Below, in pieces: positions 26,109 to 35,818 of a stretch of 64,000 nt of DNA (its first letter is position 1; every line of letters starts with the position of its first letter). The DNA comes from Lachnospiraceae bacterium (GTDB lineage: Bacteria > Bacillota > Clostridia > Lachnospirales > Lachnospiraceae). The notes below the pieces were generated by a model, which searched no databases, had not been told where the DNA came from, and saw nothing but the letters and a program-made list of their open reading frames with translations. The DNA lies in NCBI GenBank assembly GCA_019423745.1, contig JAHZAV010000008.1, positions 27,442 to 91,441 on the forward strand. The letters are read 5' to 3'. A program made the position numbers and the translations under genes.

Positions 26109-29100
26109 ATGGCACTGCAGTTTGTTTTTGGGGGTTCCGGTTCAGGGAAGTCCCATTATCTTTATCAAAATATTACAAAAGAGGCGGAAGAGAATCCTTC
26201 TAATTTCTATCTGGTATTGGTACCGGAACAATTTACCATGCAGACACAGAAAGATCTTGTTATGCAAGGGGATAGAAAAGGAATTATGAATATAGATGTC
26301 CTGAGTTTTGTACGTCTGGCACATCGCATTTTTGAGGAAACGGGAAAAGGAGGCTTTCCGGTTCTGGATGATGAAGGAAAGAATCTGGTGCTTAGAAAGA
26401 TAGGAGGAGAATTTGAGTCCCGTCTGAAAGTACTGAAGGGGAATATGCGTAAATTGGGCTATATCAGTGAAGTGAAGTCCGTTTTGTCAGAATTCATCCA
26501 GTATGATGTAGGAATGGATGAGATTCAGAAAGTTATGAAATCAGCAGGACAAGATTCCTATTTATACTATAAGCTGTCGGATATTGCTCTTTTATATCAA
26601 GGATTTCAGGATTACCTCAAAGAAAAGTATATTACAAAAGAAGAGCTATTAGATGTGCTGGCTAACGTAGCGTGGGAGTCTGAAATTTTAAAGAGAAGCA
26701 CTGTTGTTTTGGATGGATTCACAGGCTTTACCCCTGTTCAGGGACGACTGTTGGGTGAGCTTATGAAAATATGCAAAGACGTGATCGTGACAGTGACCAT
26801 TGATGAGCGGGAAGATCCTTATACATTCCGTCATCCCTATCAGCTGTTTGCCATGAGTAAACAAACGGTAGCTTCCTTGCTAAAAACAGCTGGTGAACTG
26901 CAGATTCCCGTTAAGCAGCCAGTTGTTTTAAAAGAGCAGCCAGCTCCCAGGTTCCGAAACTGTGAACCGATCGGATTTTTGGAAAGAGAAATCTTTCGAT
27001 ATTCCGGGAAAACCTATACCAAGAAGCAAAGTGCAGTAGAAATTCACGTAGCCAGAAACCCCATGGATGAAGCGTGGGCAGCAGCAGCAAAAGTGCGTCG
27101 TATGGTACGGACAGAAGGATACCGGTATCGGGAGATAGGGGTTATTGTCAGTGATATGAACACTTATGGAAACTGCCTTGAAAGAGCCTTTGAACGATAT
27201 CATATTCCTGTTTTTATAGATCAGAAAAGAAGTATTCTGCTAAATTCTTTTGTAGAATATTTGAGAAGTCTGCTTTCTATGGTTGAACAGAATTTCTCAT
27301 TTGAAAGTGTTTTTCGCTTTCTTCGGACAGGGTATTCCGGATTTCAAGGGGAGGAAATTGATGAGTTGGAAAATTATTGTCTGGCTCTTGGAATACGAGG
27401 ATTTGCAAAATGGCAGGAACGTTGGCTTCGTCGTTCCAAAGATATGACAGAGGAAGAACTTGAGAGAGTAAACCATTTGAGAGTTATTCTGGTAGAGCTG
27501 GTAGACGATCTTGTATTTGTTCTGAAGCAGCGGAAGAAAACGGTAAAGGATATTACGGAAGCACTCTATGATTTTCTTGTCCGGCAAAATATGCAGCTTG
27601 TTTTGAAGAGGCAGGAAGAAAGTTTTCAGAAGGAAGGAGAACTGGCACTTGCCAGAGAATATGCTCAGATATATGGTATTGTGCTTGAACTTTTTGATAA
27701 GTTTGTACAGTTGCTTGGAGAAGAGACAGTTACTTTGGAAGAATATTGCAGCCTGCTGGATGCAGGGCTTACGGAAGCTAAGGTAGGCGTGATACCACCG
27801 GGAATAGATCAGGTTGTAATAGGAGATATGCAAAGAACCAGGCTTAAAGATATTAAGGCACTTCTCTTCCTGGGAGCAAACGACTCGTTCCTTCCGGGCA
27901 ATTTGATGCAGACAGGACTTTTGTCAGAGGGTGACAGGATAAAATTTGCTGCTGAGAAAATTGTCTTGACACCGGGGGTAAAAGAGCAGGCTTATGTGCA
28001 GAAATATTATTTATATTTAAATTTGACAAAGCCTACAGAAAAGCTTTGTGTTTTCTATAGTAAGGTATCGGCGGATGGAAAAAGCATGCGTCCATCTTAT
28101 TTGATACAGGAAATCATTCATCTTTTTCCTGGAATTTCTCTGGAAGATGAAGAGGGAAAGTCTTTGCGTGAAAAAGAGATGACACCGGAGGCGGGAATTG
28201 AAGAGCTTACAGGGGGGATTCGAGGAAGTGACAATAGTTCCGGAAGTGCCTGGATGGAGCTTTATAGTTGGTATAAAAGACAGGAACAATGGAAGGACAA
28301 GCTGGCCGATCTTTTGGATGCAGCTTATTATGTCCGACAGACAGACGCAATCAGCGAAAAAGTAGCTGAAAAACTATATGGTCATGAGTTTAGAGCCAGT
28401 ATTACACGTATGGAACATTTTTCTTCCTGTGCTTTTTCTCACTTCCTGACTTATGGTCTGTCCCTGAGGGAAAGACAGGAGTATGAATTTCGTCCTGTAG
28501 ATTTGGGGAATGTTTTCCACAGTGCAGTGGAGAAATATGCGGATAAAATTTCGAAGAGCAATAGGAGCTGGACTTCTATTGCTCCGGAAGAGCAAAAGAT
28601 ACTTTCAGATCAGTGCGTGGACGAAGCAGTAACAGATTATGGAAATTCTGTGCTTTACAGCACATCCAGAAATCAGTATATGATAACACGGATGAAACAT
28701 ATGATGAATCGTACCGTGTGGGCTTTGACAGAACAACTGCGCCGGGGTGACTTTCAGCCGGAAGCTTATGAAGTAAGTTTTGGAAGTGGAAAAATAGACA
28801 GGGTAGATACCTGCCTGGAGGAAGATACCGTATATGTAAAAGTGGTGGACTATAAGACAGGCCATACTGCCTTTGATTTATCACTTCTCTATCATGGGCT
28901 GCAGCTGCAGCTGATGGTTTATATGAATCAGGCAATGGAGATGATGAAGAAAAGGTATCCGGATAAAGAGACGGTGGCTTCGGGAATTTTTTATTATCGA
29001 ATACAAGATCCGCTTGTAGAGCGGGGAAATGAAAAAGAGACAGTGAAGGAAAAAATTTTAAAGGAACTTCGCCCTGACGGACTCATTAGTCTGGAAAAGA

Positions 29101-29465
29101 ATTCGCTGATTCATTTGGAGCATATAAAAGAAGGAGAATCCTTAGCTGTTCCTGTAAAATTTAAAAAAGATGGAAGCCTTGCTGCTTCGTCAAGAACTGT
29201 GACGGGCAAAGATTTTACTGCCCTTTCCCGATATGCTGATGAAAAGGTAAAAGAACTGCATGATAGAATCGCATCAGGAGAAGTAAAAGTTAACCCTTAC
29301 AGGCAGGGGAACCGGACAGGATGTGATTATTGCGCTTATCGTCATATATGTGGATTTGATACCAAGATTCCCGGCTATTGTTATCATGACATAGAAAAAT
29401 TTGGAAAGCAGGAAGCTATGGAGCGAATACAAAGAAGTATAGAAGAGGGAGAGAATAATCTGTGA
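26109..29465 (+). CDS. addB: AddAB helicase-nuclease subunit AddB
   Basis: Double-strand-break end-processing partner of AddA. 1118 residues with an N-terminal P-loop FGGSGSGKSHY, an inactivated-helicase-like middle (PEQFTMQTQ, VIVSDMNTYG), and a C-terminal RecB-type nuclease domain with VVDYKTGH. Iron-sulfur cluster cysteines are present: one in SSCAFSHF and three in GCDYCAYRHICGF near the C-terminus. A GGAAAGGG site precedes the ATG. Its stop overlaps the addA start (GTGA), giving translational coupling. Confidence 0.96.
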   Translation: MALQFVFGGSGSGKSHYLYQNITKEAEENPSNFYLVLVPEQFTMQTQKDLVMQGDRKGIMNIDVLSFVRLAHRIFEETGKGGFPVLDDEGKNLVLRKIGGEFESRLKVLKGNMRKLGYISEVKSVLSEFIQYDVGMDEIQKVMKSAGQDSYLYYKLSDIALLYQGFQDYLKEKYITKEELLDVLANVAWESEILKRSTVVLDGFTGFTPVQGRLLGELMKICKDVIVTVTIDEREDPYTFRHPYQLFAMSKQTVASLLKTAGELQIPVKQPVVLKEQPAPRFRNCEPIGFLEREIFRYSGKTYTKKQSAVEIHVARNPMDEAWAAAAKVRRMVRTEGYRYREIGVIVSDMNTYGNCLERAFERYHIPVFIDQKRSILLNSFVEYLRSLLSMVEQNFSFESVFRFLRTGYSGFQGEEIDELENYCLALGIRGFAKWQERWLRRSKDMTEEELERVNHLRVILVELVDDLVFVLKQRKKTVKDITEALYDFLVRQNMQLVLKRQEESFQKEGELALAREYAQIYGIVLELFDKFVQLLGEETVTLEEYCSLLDAGLTEAKVGVIPPGIDQVVIGDMQRTRLKDIKALLFLGANDSFLPGNLMQTGLLSEGDRIKFAAEKIVLTPGVKEQAYVQKYYLYLNLTKPTEKLCVFYSKVSADGKSMRPSYLIQEIIHLFPGISLEDEEGKSLREKEMTPEAGIEELTGGIRGSDNSSGSAWMELYSWYKRQEQWKDKLADLLDAAYYVRQTDAISEKVAEKLYGHEFRASITRMEHFSSCAFSHFLTYGLSLRERQEYEFRPVDLGNVFHSAVEKYADKISKSNRSWTSIAPEEQKILSDQCVDEAVTDYGNSVLYSTSRNQYMITRMKHMMNRTVWALTEQLRRGDFQPEAYEVSFGSGKIDRVDTCLEEDTVYVKVVDYKTGHTAFDLSLLYHGLQLQLMVYMNQAMEMMKKRYPDKETVASGIFYYRIQDPLVERGNEKETVKEKILKELRPDGLISLEKNSLIHLEHIKEGESLAVPVKFKKDGSLAASSRTVTGKDFTALSRYADEKVKELHDRIASGEVKVNPYRQGNRTGCDYCAYRHICGFDTKIPGYCYHDIEKFGKQEAMERIQRSIEEGENNL

Positions 29466-32400
29466 GCGTGAAGTGGACAAAGGAACAACAAGATGTAATC
29501 GATCTGCAGAAACGCAATATCCTTGTATCAGCAGCTGCCGGATCAGGGAAAACAGCTGTTCTTGTAGAAAGAATCATTACAATGCTGACAAGAGAAGAAG
29601 ATCCTGTAGATGTAGATCAACTTCTGATTGTAACATTTACTGAGGCTGCCGCAGCTGAGATGAAGGAGAGAATCCGTGGCGCAATAGAGAAAAAAATGGA
29701 AGAGAGGCCAGATGATGAACATTTAATGCAGCAGGCTACACTGATACATAGTGCCAGAATAACTACGATTCATAGTTTCTGTTTATCTGTTATAAGGGAG
29801 CATTTCCATAACATTGATCTTGATCCGGCGTTTCGCATTGGCGAAGAGGGTGAGTTGAGGCTTATGCAGCAGGATGTTCTGGAGGATCTGCTTGAAAAAA
29901 AATATCAGGAAGGGAATTCTGAATTTTTAGAATTTGCAGAATGCTATGCCAGGGGAAGAGATGATCACAAAATAGAAGAGTTAATTTTGAAGCTCTATGA
30001 ATTTTCCAGAAGTTATCCAGAACCAGAGGAATGGCTGGACTCCTGTGTAGATCTTTATCAGGTGAGATCTGAAGAAGAGTTAATAAAGACGCCTGCTTTT
30101 TCATTGGCAAAAAGAAGAATAGACTGTTATATCCAAAGTGCATTGCTGCTGCAAAAAAGGGCTCAAAAATTGTGCCTGGAACCAGATGGTCCATATATGT
30201 ATGAAGAAATGTTATGTAGTGACCTTGAAAATATAAAAAAGTTTCAGAAAGCAGCAACTTACTCAGATTATTATAATGCGGTGCTAAATATGAGCTGGAA
30301 AAAGCTGGCGCCAAACAGAGATAAAACAGTGTCCAAGGAAAAGGCAGAGCAGGTTAAAGCGCTGCGGGAGGAAATGAAAGGAATCATTAAAACAGCGGCT
30401 GGGCATTATTTTAAAGATGATATTAATGAAGTGATTCGACAGGCAGGGGCATGTTTCCCTATGATGAAAGTGCTTGCAGAATTAACAATAGATTTTGCCA
30501 GAGTATTTGAAGAAAAGAAAAGGAATCAGAACATTATCGATTTTAATGATATGGAACAGTATGCGCTTCGGATTCTGACAGAGAAGGGAGAGGGGAACAA
30601 GCCTTCAGCGGCTGCTCGGGAGTATCAGGAAATGTTCCGGGAAGTTATGATTGATGAATATCAGGACAGTAACCTGATCCAAGAGGCAATTCTTACCAGT
30701 GTTTCGGGAGTTTCACAGGGCAGATATAATATTTTTATGGTAGGGGATGTAAAACAAAGTATTTATCGGTTTCGGTTATCACGACCAGAACTTTTTATGG
30801 ATAAATTTAATACCTATTGTCTATATGAAGGAGAAGGAACAGACAGCGAAAAGCAAAGGATTGATCTGTATCGCAATTTCAGGAGCAGAAAGGAAGTGCT
30901 GGAAGGGGTAAACTATTTGTTCCACCAGATTATGACGGAATCCCTTGGAGGAATCATCTATGATGATCGTGCTGCGCTGCATCCGGGAGCCCCTTATAAA
31001 GAACAGACAGGATATCAACCGGAGATCATGCTGATAGAATCCCAGATTGATGAGGACATTTTAGACATGGCAGAAGATGGGGAAAGTGTTCTTAATGCGC
31101 GTCGCCTGGAGGCCAGGGCTATAGCGGGGCGTATCCGCGAGCTTATGGGGAACGGGATGGTGACGGATAAAAAGGACGGAACATTAAGACCGGTGCGCTA
31201 CTCTGACATTGTAATATTGATTCGAAGTATACAAGGTTGGAGTGACATCTTTTTGGAAGTGCTGGCTGAGGAAGGAATACCGGCGTATGCAGGTACGAAA
31301 GAAGGATATTTTGAAACAAGAGAGATTGGAACACTTCTGGATTATCTACGTGTTTTAAACAACCGAAAACAAGATATTCCGCTGGCGGCAGTGCTTTCTT
31401 CTTATTTTGGGAAAATGACAGATGAAGAACTGGCAAAAGTTAAGGCAGCTTATCCTGGTGAACGTTTTTACGACGCTGTGGAACATTACCAGATAGAAGG
31501 GGAAGAGGCTGAAATTCGTTTGAAGCTGGAGAGATGTATGGGGCAGATGGAGCATTTTCGAAAAAAGGTTCCTTACATTGCAATCCATGAGCTGCTTTGG
31601 CAGATTCTGGACGAGACTGGATATGCAGATTATATGGCAGCACTCCCTGCGGGAGAGCAGAGGAAAGCTAATCTTGATATGTTGTTAGAGAAGGCGATGG
31701 TATTTGAAAGTACCAGTTACAAAGGGTTGTTTAATTTTGTGCGCTATATTGAACAGCTTAGAAAATATGATGTGGATTACGGAGAGGCCAGCCTTGGTGA
31801 TGAACAGTCGGATACTGTGAGGATTATGAGTATTCATAAAAGTAAAGGATTGGAATTTCCGGTAGTGATTGCTGCTGGCATGGGAAAGCGGTTTAATCAG
31901 CAGGATGCCAGAAGCAGTGTGATTGTCCATGCTTCTTTGGGGGTTGGTCTGGATGCAGTTGATTTAGGTGAAAGAACAAGAAGTGTATCTTTCTTTAGAC
32001 GCGTCATGCAGAAAGAAGAAGTGCTAGAGACATTAGCGGAGGAGCTTCGCGTATTGTATGTGGCACTTACAAGAGCAAAGGAAAAATTGATCATTACAGG
32101 AACTCTGAAAAATGCGGAAGATAAGCTGGAAGCTTGCCGTATGGCTAAAGGGCAAGAACCGGAGTTGTCCTTTGGGGTGTTGTCATCGGCTTCTTCTTAT
32201 TTGAGTTGGATTTTGCCAGCGATTGCAGAGAAGGAGAAAGAAATGCCGTTTCATATTTCTGTAAAAAGGCTGGAAGATTTGGTGCGTGCCAAAGAACAAG
32301 AAAAGACAGAGAAAATCTTTACCAAAAAAGCGCTGGAAGACTGGGATACACAAGCAATCTATGATAAGGAAATGAAAAAGAGTCTGGAAGAACAGTTTTT

Positions 32401-33103
32401 ATATACTTATCCCTATTCGAATGCCTTCGACCGTAAACAGAAATTTACTGTTTCGGAACTGAAGAAGAGAGAATATATGAGGGAAATGTATGGAGATGAA
32501 ACAGAAGAATTTGGAGAAGTGGTTTATCAGGAACCGGAGATGGTTCCTTTGCTTCCCCGCTTCCGAATGGAAGAACAGGAACTGACAGGAGCTTCCAGAG
32601 GAAGTGCTTATCATAGAGTTTTGGAACTTTTGGATTTTTGTCAGGACTATAATCAGGATTCTTTGGAGACTGCCATAGAAGAAATGAAAACTACCGGTAA
32701 AATTCAGAAAGATATTGTCCAAAGTGTCTGCCCCCAAGAGGTTCTTGGTTTTGTGTCCAGCATAGATGGAAAACGTATGAAAAAGGCAGCCAGGCAGGGG
32801 AAACTATGGAAGGAGCAACCATTTGTTTTGGGCGTAAATGCAGAGGAGCTATATCCTGGATCCGAAGAGGGGGAGACGATACTTGTTCAGGGAATTATTG
32901 ATGTTTTCTTTGAAGAGGACGGAGAATTGATCGTCTTGGATTATAAGACTGACAAAGTGCGAAAACCAGAAGAACTGAAAGAGAAATATCATGCTCAGCT
33001 TGCGTACTATGCTAAGGCACTGGAGCAGCTGACAGGAAAAAATGTAAAAGAAAAAATTATTTATTCCTTTGCCCTTCAAAAAAGAATTGTATTGGAAGAA
33101 TAA
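29462..33103 (+). CDS. addA: AddAB helicase-nuclease subunit AddA
   Basis: ATP-dependent 3'-5' helicase and nuclease acting in RecA-dependent repair. 1213 residues: UvrD-like motif I SAAAGSGKTAVL (about 23-34), motif Ia VTFTEAAAAEM, motif II VMIDEYQDSN, VGDVKQSIYRFR, motif V IMSIHKSKGLEFPVV, motif VI LYVALTRAKEKL, and the C-terminal nuclease motif VLDYKTDK. The GTG start at 29462 overlaps the addB TGA by four bases, with GAGGGAGAG about nine bases upstream. A terminator follows. Confidence 0.97.
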   Translation: MSVKWTKEQQDVIDLQKRNILVSAAAGSGKTAVLVERIITMLTREEDPVDVDQLLIVTFTEAAAAEMKERIRGAIEKKMEERPDDEHLMQQATLIHSARITTIHSFCLSVIREHFHNIDLDPAFRIGEEGELRLMQQDVLEDLLEKKYQEGNSEFLEFAECYARGRDDHKIEELILKLYEFSRSYPEPEEWLDSCVDLYQVRSEEELIKTPAFSLAKRRIDCYIQSALLLQKRAQKLCLEPDGPYMYEEMLCSDLENIKKFQKAATYSDYYNAVLNMSWKKLAPNRDKTVSKEKAEQVKALREEMKGIIKTAAGHYFKDDINEVIRQAGACFPMMKVLAELTIDFARVFEEKKRNQNIIDFNDMEQYALRILTEKGEGNKPSAAAREYQEMFREVMIDEYQDSNLIQEAILTSVSGVSQGRYNIFMVGDVKQSIYRFRLSRPELFMDKFNTYCLYEGEGTDSEKQRIDLYRNFRSRKEVLEGVNYLFHQIMTESLGGIIYDDRAALHPGAPYKEQTGYQPEIMLIESQIDEDILDMAEDGESVLNARRLEARAIAGRIRELMGNGMVTDKKDGTLRPVRYSDIVILIRSIQGWSDIFLEVLAEEGIPAYAGTKEGYFETREIGTLLDYLRVLNNRKQDIPLAAVLSSYFGKMTDEELAKVKAAYPGERFYDAVEHYQIEGEEAEIRLKLERCMGQMEHFRKKVPYIAIHELLWQILDETGYADYMAALPAGEQRKANLDMLLEKAMVFESTSYKGLFNFVRYIEQLRKYDVDYGEASLGDEQSDTVRIMSIHKSKGLEFPVVIAAGMGKRFNQQDARSSVIVHASLGVGLDAVDLGERTRSVSFFRRVMQKEEVLETLAEELRVLYVALTRAKEKLIITGTLKNAEDKLEACRMAKGQEPELSFGVLSSASSYLSWILPAIAEKEKEMPFHISVKRLEDLVRAKEQEKTEKIFTKKALEDWDTQAIYDKEMKKSLEEQFLYTYPYSNAFDRKQKFTVSELKKREYMREMYGDETEEFGEVVYQEPEMVPLLPRFRMEEQELTGASRGSAYHRVLELLDFCQDYNQDSLETAIEEMKTTGKIQKDIVQSVCPQEVLGFVSSIDGKRMKKAARQGKLWKEQPFVLGVNAEELYPGSEEGETILVQGIIDVFFEEDGELIVLDYKTDKVRKPEELKEKYHAQLAYYAKALEQLTGKNVKEKIIYSFALQKRIVLEE

Positions 33104-33131
33104 AATAGAAAGGGAATCAATGAGGAGATGA

Positions 33132-33176
33132 GTCGGATAAGGTGCTGCACAGTGGCAGCCCTTGTCCGGCTTTTTA
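33132..33176 (+). terminator. Terminator after addBA
   Basis: 11-bp outer stem GTCGGATAAGG/CCTTGTCCGGC (two G-U), with an inner GCTGC/GCAGC stem, followed by TTTTTA. Confidence 0.85.
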
Positions 33177-33208
33177 GATTTCTTGTCAGAAAAAATCCGA
33201 TAGGTTTG

Positions 33209-33237
33209 TTGACAAACAATATTATACGACATATAAT
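33209..33237 (+). promoter_or_regulatory. Consensus promoter of the padR module
   Basis: TTGACA at 33209-33214, exactly 17 bp, TATAAT at 33232-33237. The start codon of padR is 110 bases downstream, leaving a long AT-rich leader. Confidence 0.85.
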
Positions 33238-33239
33238 AT
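33219..33239 (+). promoter_or_regulatory. Palindromic putative operator on the -10 box
   Basis: Perfect inverted repeat ATATTATA-CGACA-TATAATAT that contains the -10 hexamer. PadR-family repressors usually bind AT-rich dyads at their own promoters, so this is a likely autoregulatory site. A second perfect palindrome, AAATAATATTATTT, lies at 33248-33261, near the expected transcription start. Confidence 0.65.
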
Positions 33240-33346
33240 AGGTGAAAAAATAATATTATTTAAGAACATAGTTGCTTGTATGATAAAAGGCTTAGCAGAT
33301 GAAGGTGCAATAAGAATGAAGACGTTATAACAAAGGAAGTGATTGA

Positions 33347-33670
33347 ATGGTATTTAATACCGGAGCAGCTCTTCTAGATGCGATCGTGTTGGCAGTTGTT
33401 TCGAGAGAGCGAGAAGGGACTTACGGGTATAAGATTACACAAGATGTAAGAAAAGCAATTGAAGTATCAGAGTCTACTTTATATCCTGTTTTGCGCAGGC
33501 TTCAAAAAGACCAATGTCTGGAAGTTTATGATATGCAGTACGATGGCAGGAATAGGCGATACTACAAGATTACGTCGAAAGGATTAGTTCAGCTAAACTT
33601 ATACCGGAGTGAATGGAAAGTTTATTCCGGCAAGATCAGCGAATTATTTGAGGGAGGTGCAATTTCATGA
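33347..33670 (+). CDS. PadR-family transcriptional regulator
   Basis: 107 residues with the PadR winged helix: LDAIVLAVVSREREGTYGYKI, SESTLYPVLRRLQKDQCLEVY and the wing GRNRRYYKITSKG. AAAGGAAGTG lies before the ATG. Its ATGA stop/start overlap with the next gene (a HAAS-domain protein) is the common PadR-HAAS pairing. Probably represses its own operon through the palindrome at 33219. Confidence 0.93.
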   Translation: MVFNTGAALLDAIVLAVVSREREGTYGYKITQDVRKAIEVSESTLYPVLRRLQKDQCLEVYDMQYDGRNRRYYKITSKGLVQLNLYRSEWKVYSGKISELFEGGAIS

Positions 33671-34392
33671 ATCGAATACAATTTATGACAGAGCTGGCAG
33701 AGCTTCTTCAGGATATATCTGTCGAGGAGCGTATAGAGGCTATGAAATATTATAATGACTATTTTGATGAGGCAGGAGAAGAAAATGAAGAAGATATTGT
33801 CAAAGAACTTGGAAGTCCGGAAAGGGTTGCGGCGGAAGTAAAAGCGGGGCTTGGAGAAACAGCGGCATCCGCTGGCGAATTTCGGGAGACCGGGTATACA
33901 GATACAAGATTTGAGCGCAAAGCTGCTCCGTCATATCCGGGTGAAGAGAAAAATACAGGATGGGAAAAGACACAACAACAGGGAAGCGGTTACGATGAAA
34001 GTCATAGAAATAAAAATACCGGTCTTAAGATTGTGTTGATTATTCTGGTACTTGTAGTAGGAAGCCCTGTTATTTTACCAGTAGCACTGGCAATCATCTG
34101 TACAGTGATAGCAATTATTTTAACTATAGTAGGTCTGTTTGCGGGTCTGGTCATTGCTTCTGTAATGGTGGCCCTTCTGGGCGTAGTTCTTGTGGGGGCA
34201 GGAATAGCCTCGCTTATCCCGCAAGTATCAGCGGGATTGGTGCTGATTGGAGGAGGGTTAATTACATTTGTAATTGGTCTTGTTATGACAGTGGCTATGG
34301 TGAGGGCGTGTATCATTGTGCTTCCTGGATTTTTCAGAGGAATTATCAACTTGATTCGCAAGCCATTCCATGGGAGAAAGGCGGTGGCATAA
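33667..34392 (+). CDS. HAAS-domain (DUF1700) membrane protein
   Basis: 241 residues. The N-terminal helical HAAS/DUF1700 domain (MTELAELLQDISVEE, MKYYNDYFDEAGEEN, VKELGSPERVAAEV) is followed by a polar linker (about 65-118) and a hydrophobic region of about four helices (120-225). The family is found with PadR regulators and is thought to signal, but its mechanism is not known. Overlaps padR by four bases and is followed directly by a DUF4097 gene. Confidence 0.88.
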   Translation: MNRIQFMTELAELLQDISVEERIEAMKYYNDYFDEAGEENEEDIVKELGSPERVAAEVKAGLGETAASAGEFRETGYTDTRFERKAAPSYPGEEKNTGWEKTQQQGSGYDESHRNKNTGLKIVLIILVLVVGSPVILPVALAIICTVIAIILTIVGLFAGLVIASVMVALLGVVLVGAGIASLIPQVSAGLVLIGGGLITFVIGLVMTVAMVRACIIVLPGFFRGIINLIRKPFHGRKAVA

Positions 34393-35205
34393 ATGAAAAA
34401 AGGATGGAAAAGATTCTGGATATTTTGTGGAGTTACAGCAGCATTAGGATGTGTGTGTGTGATAACCGGAAAAGCAATGGGAGCAACACAGGTTTTGACT
34501 GATGAGTACATAACCGGTTTCTTCTTTCAATCTGGAAACAGTACGGATAATGATATAAGTCAACGTTTTGCAAATGTGCGCAAACTGGATATTGATACGG
34601 AGGGTCTGCATGTACATATTATTCCGAGGGAAGAGAATGATATTCTTGTACAAACGGTCAATGTAGATTCACGGTTAAAACTTCAGGTAAAAGAAGAAGG
34701 GGAAGAATTGAGCGTGGAAACTACAGCAGATCATTATCCATGGAAGCTTCTTAAACAGACAGTTGCCGGGGACGTAACTATTTATGTACCGGAATACTGG
34801 GAATTTGAGGAGGCAGATGTTCAGGTGGGATATGGAGAACTGTATGTAGAAGATTTAAAAGCAGGGGAGTTGAATCTGGAAGTAGGAGCAGGAACTGCAA
34901 ATATTGACTCCTTTACAGCGGATATAGCTGAGTTTACAGTGGGAGCTGGAAATATAACGGCTTTTGGAAATGCAGAAAACAAAATGGATGTAGAGTGCGG
35001 TGTGGGAGAATTATACTTTACCAGCCAAGGGAAAAAGACAGATTTTAATTATATGATCGAGTGTGGCATTGGAGAACTGAATTTGGACGAGGAAAGTTAT
35101 TCCGGAATTGCAGTAAATAAGACCATTCATAATAATGCCTCGAAAGATATGAAAATTCAGTGCGGAGTGGGGTCTGTCAATATTTCTTTTGATGAGGCAA
35201 TGTAA
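34393..35205 (+). CDS. DUF4097-type beta-repeat membrane-anchored protein
   Basis: 270 residues. One N-terminal hydrophobic segment (about 9-28) as signal or anchor, then a repetitive beta-strand region with VGYGELYVEDLKAGELN, VGAGTANIDSF, VGAGNITAFGNA and CGVGELYF repeats, typical of DUF4097/DUF4098 beta-solenoid proteins. The ATG follows the previous stop with no gap. Its role is unknown; in this module it may be an extracytoplasmic partner or sensor. Confidence 0.85.
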   Translation: MKKGWKRFWIFCGVTAALGCVCVITGKAMGATQVLTDEYITGFFFQSGNSTDNDISQRFANVRKLDIDTEGLHVHIIPREENDILVQTVNVDSRLKLQVKEEGEELSVETTADHYPWKLLKQTVAGDVTIYVPEYWEFEEADVQVGYGELYVEDLKAGELNLEVGAGTANIDSFTADIAEFTVGAGNITAFGNAENKMDVECGVGELYFTSQGKKTDFNYMIECGIGELNLDEESYSGIAVNKTIHNNASKDMKIQCGVGSVNISFDEAM

Positions 35206-35233
35206 TAAAGAAGAAAAGAAAGAAGGAGTTTAT

Positions 35234-35425
35234 ATGGAATCAAAAAGATTATACAGATCAAGAAAAGAACGTATGGTGTGTGGAGTATGCGGAGGAGTGG
35301 CAGAATATTTTAACATCGATCCAACAATTGTAAGACTGGTGTTCCTCCTGTTTGTTTTCTGGGCAGGAAGTGGGATTTTGGCCTATATTCTTGCAGCAAT
35401 TATTATGCCGGATGAACCAAGATAA
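35234..35425 (+). CDS. PspC-domain membrane protein
   Basis: 63 residues, a stand-alone PspC domain: LYRSRKERMVCGVCGGVAEYFN, NIDPTIVRLVF and one or two transmembrane stretches ending in AAIIMPDEPR. The ATG at 35234 follows AGAAGGAG; an in-frame upstream start at 35189 lies inside the previous gene and lacks a site. Fourth gene of the PadR module; PspC proteins act in envelope-stress responses in other bacteria. Confidence 0.92.
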   Translation: MESKRLYRSRKERMVCGVCGGVAEYFNIDPTIVRLVFLLFVFWAGSGILAYILAAIIMPDEPR

Positions 35426-35510
35426 GGACAGGGGAAAAGGAGTAAATCTGCTTTGGCTGTATAAAATTTTGCATCATGTTAATACTTCCATATAGGAAAG
35501 GGGTATTAGC

Positions 35511-35705
35511 ATGAGCAGAAAAAAAGAAAAACCGATTATATTAAGTGAACTGACAAAAGAAGAGAAAATGAAATATGAAATTGCGGAAGAACTTGGTCTG
35601 CTTGATAAAGTTATGGAGCAGGGGTGGAAATCTCTTTCGTCAAAAGAGACAGGTCGCATTGGAGGTCTGATCAATAAAAAGAAAAAAGAGCAGGGAATAC
35701 GGTGA
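35511..35705 (+). CDS. Small acid-soluble spore protein, alpha/beta-type relative
   Basis: 64 residues with the SASP pattern: MKYEIAEELGL (first conserved block), a GW, and SSKETGRIGGLINKKKK matching the second block around the GRIGG. Such proteins coat DNA in dormant spores and are cleaved at germination; an exact protease site was not identified. GAAAGGGG precedes the ATG. No forespore (sigma-G) promoter could be confidently placed: a CATGTTA -10-like element is at 35474, but without a correctly spaced -35. Its presence implies a spore-forming host lineage. Confidence 0.82.
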   Translation: MSRKKEKPIILSELTKEEKMKYEIAEELGLLDKVMEQGWKSLSSKETGRIGGLINKKKKEQGIR

Positions 35706-35757
35706 AGTCTGAACTGTAACAAAAATATTACGAAGTGTGAAGATTTGGTGTCAAAGG

Positions 35758-35786
35758 TTGAAAAGGAAAAATCGTTTTGCTATAAT
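35758..35786 (+). promoter_or_regulatory. Promoter of the WecG/TagA-like gene
   Basis: TTGAAA at 35758-35763, 17 bp, TATAAT at 35781-35786, 33 bases before the start. Confidence 0.75.
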
Positions 35787-35818
35787 CGAACAGCTAGAAG
35801 GAATAGCAGGTGATTGTA

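Noticed and set aside
26928..28935. Several antisense frames (up to 178 codons) inside addB
   Set aside because: All overlap a well-defined gene, with no ribosome binding site and no recognised motif.
35474..35480. Sigma-G type -10 (CATGTTA) before the spore protein
   Set aside because: The nearest -35-like GTATA is only 11 bases upstream, which is too close; kept only as a remark.
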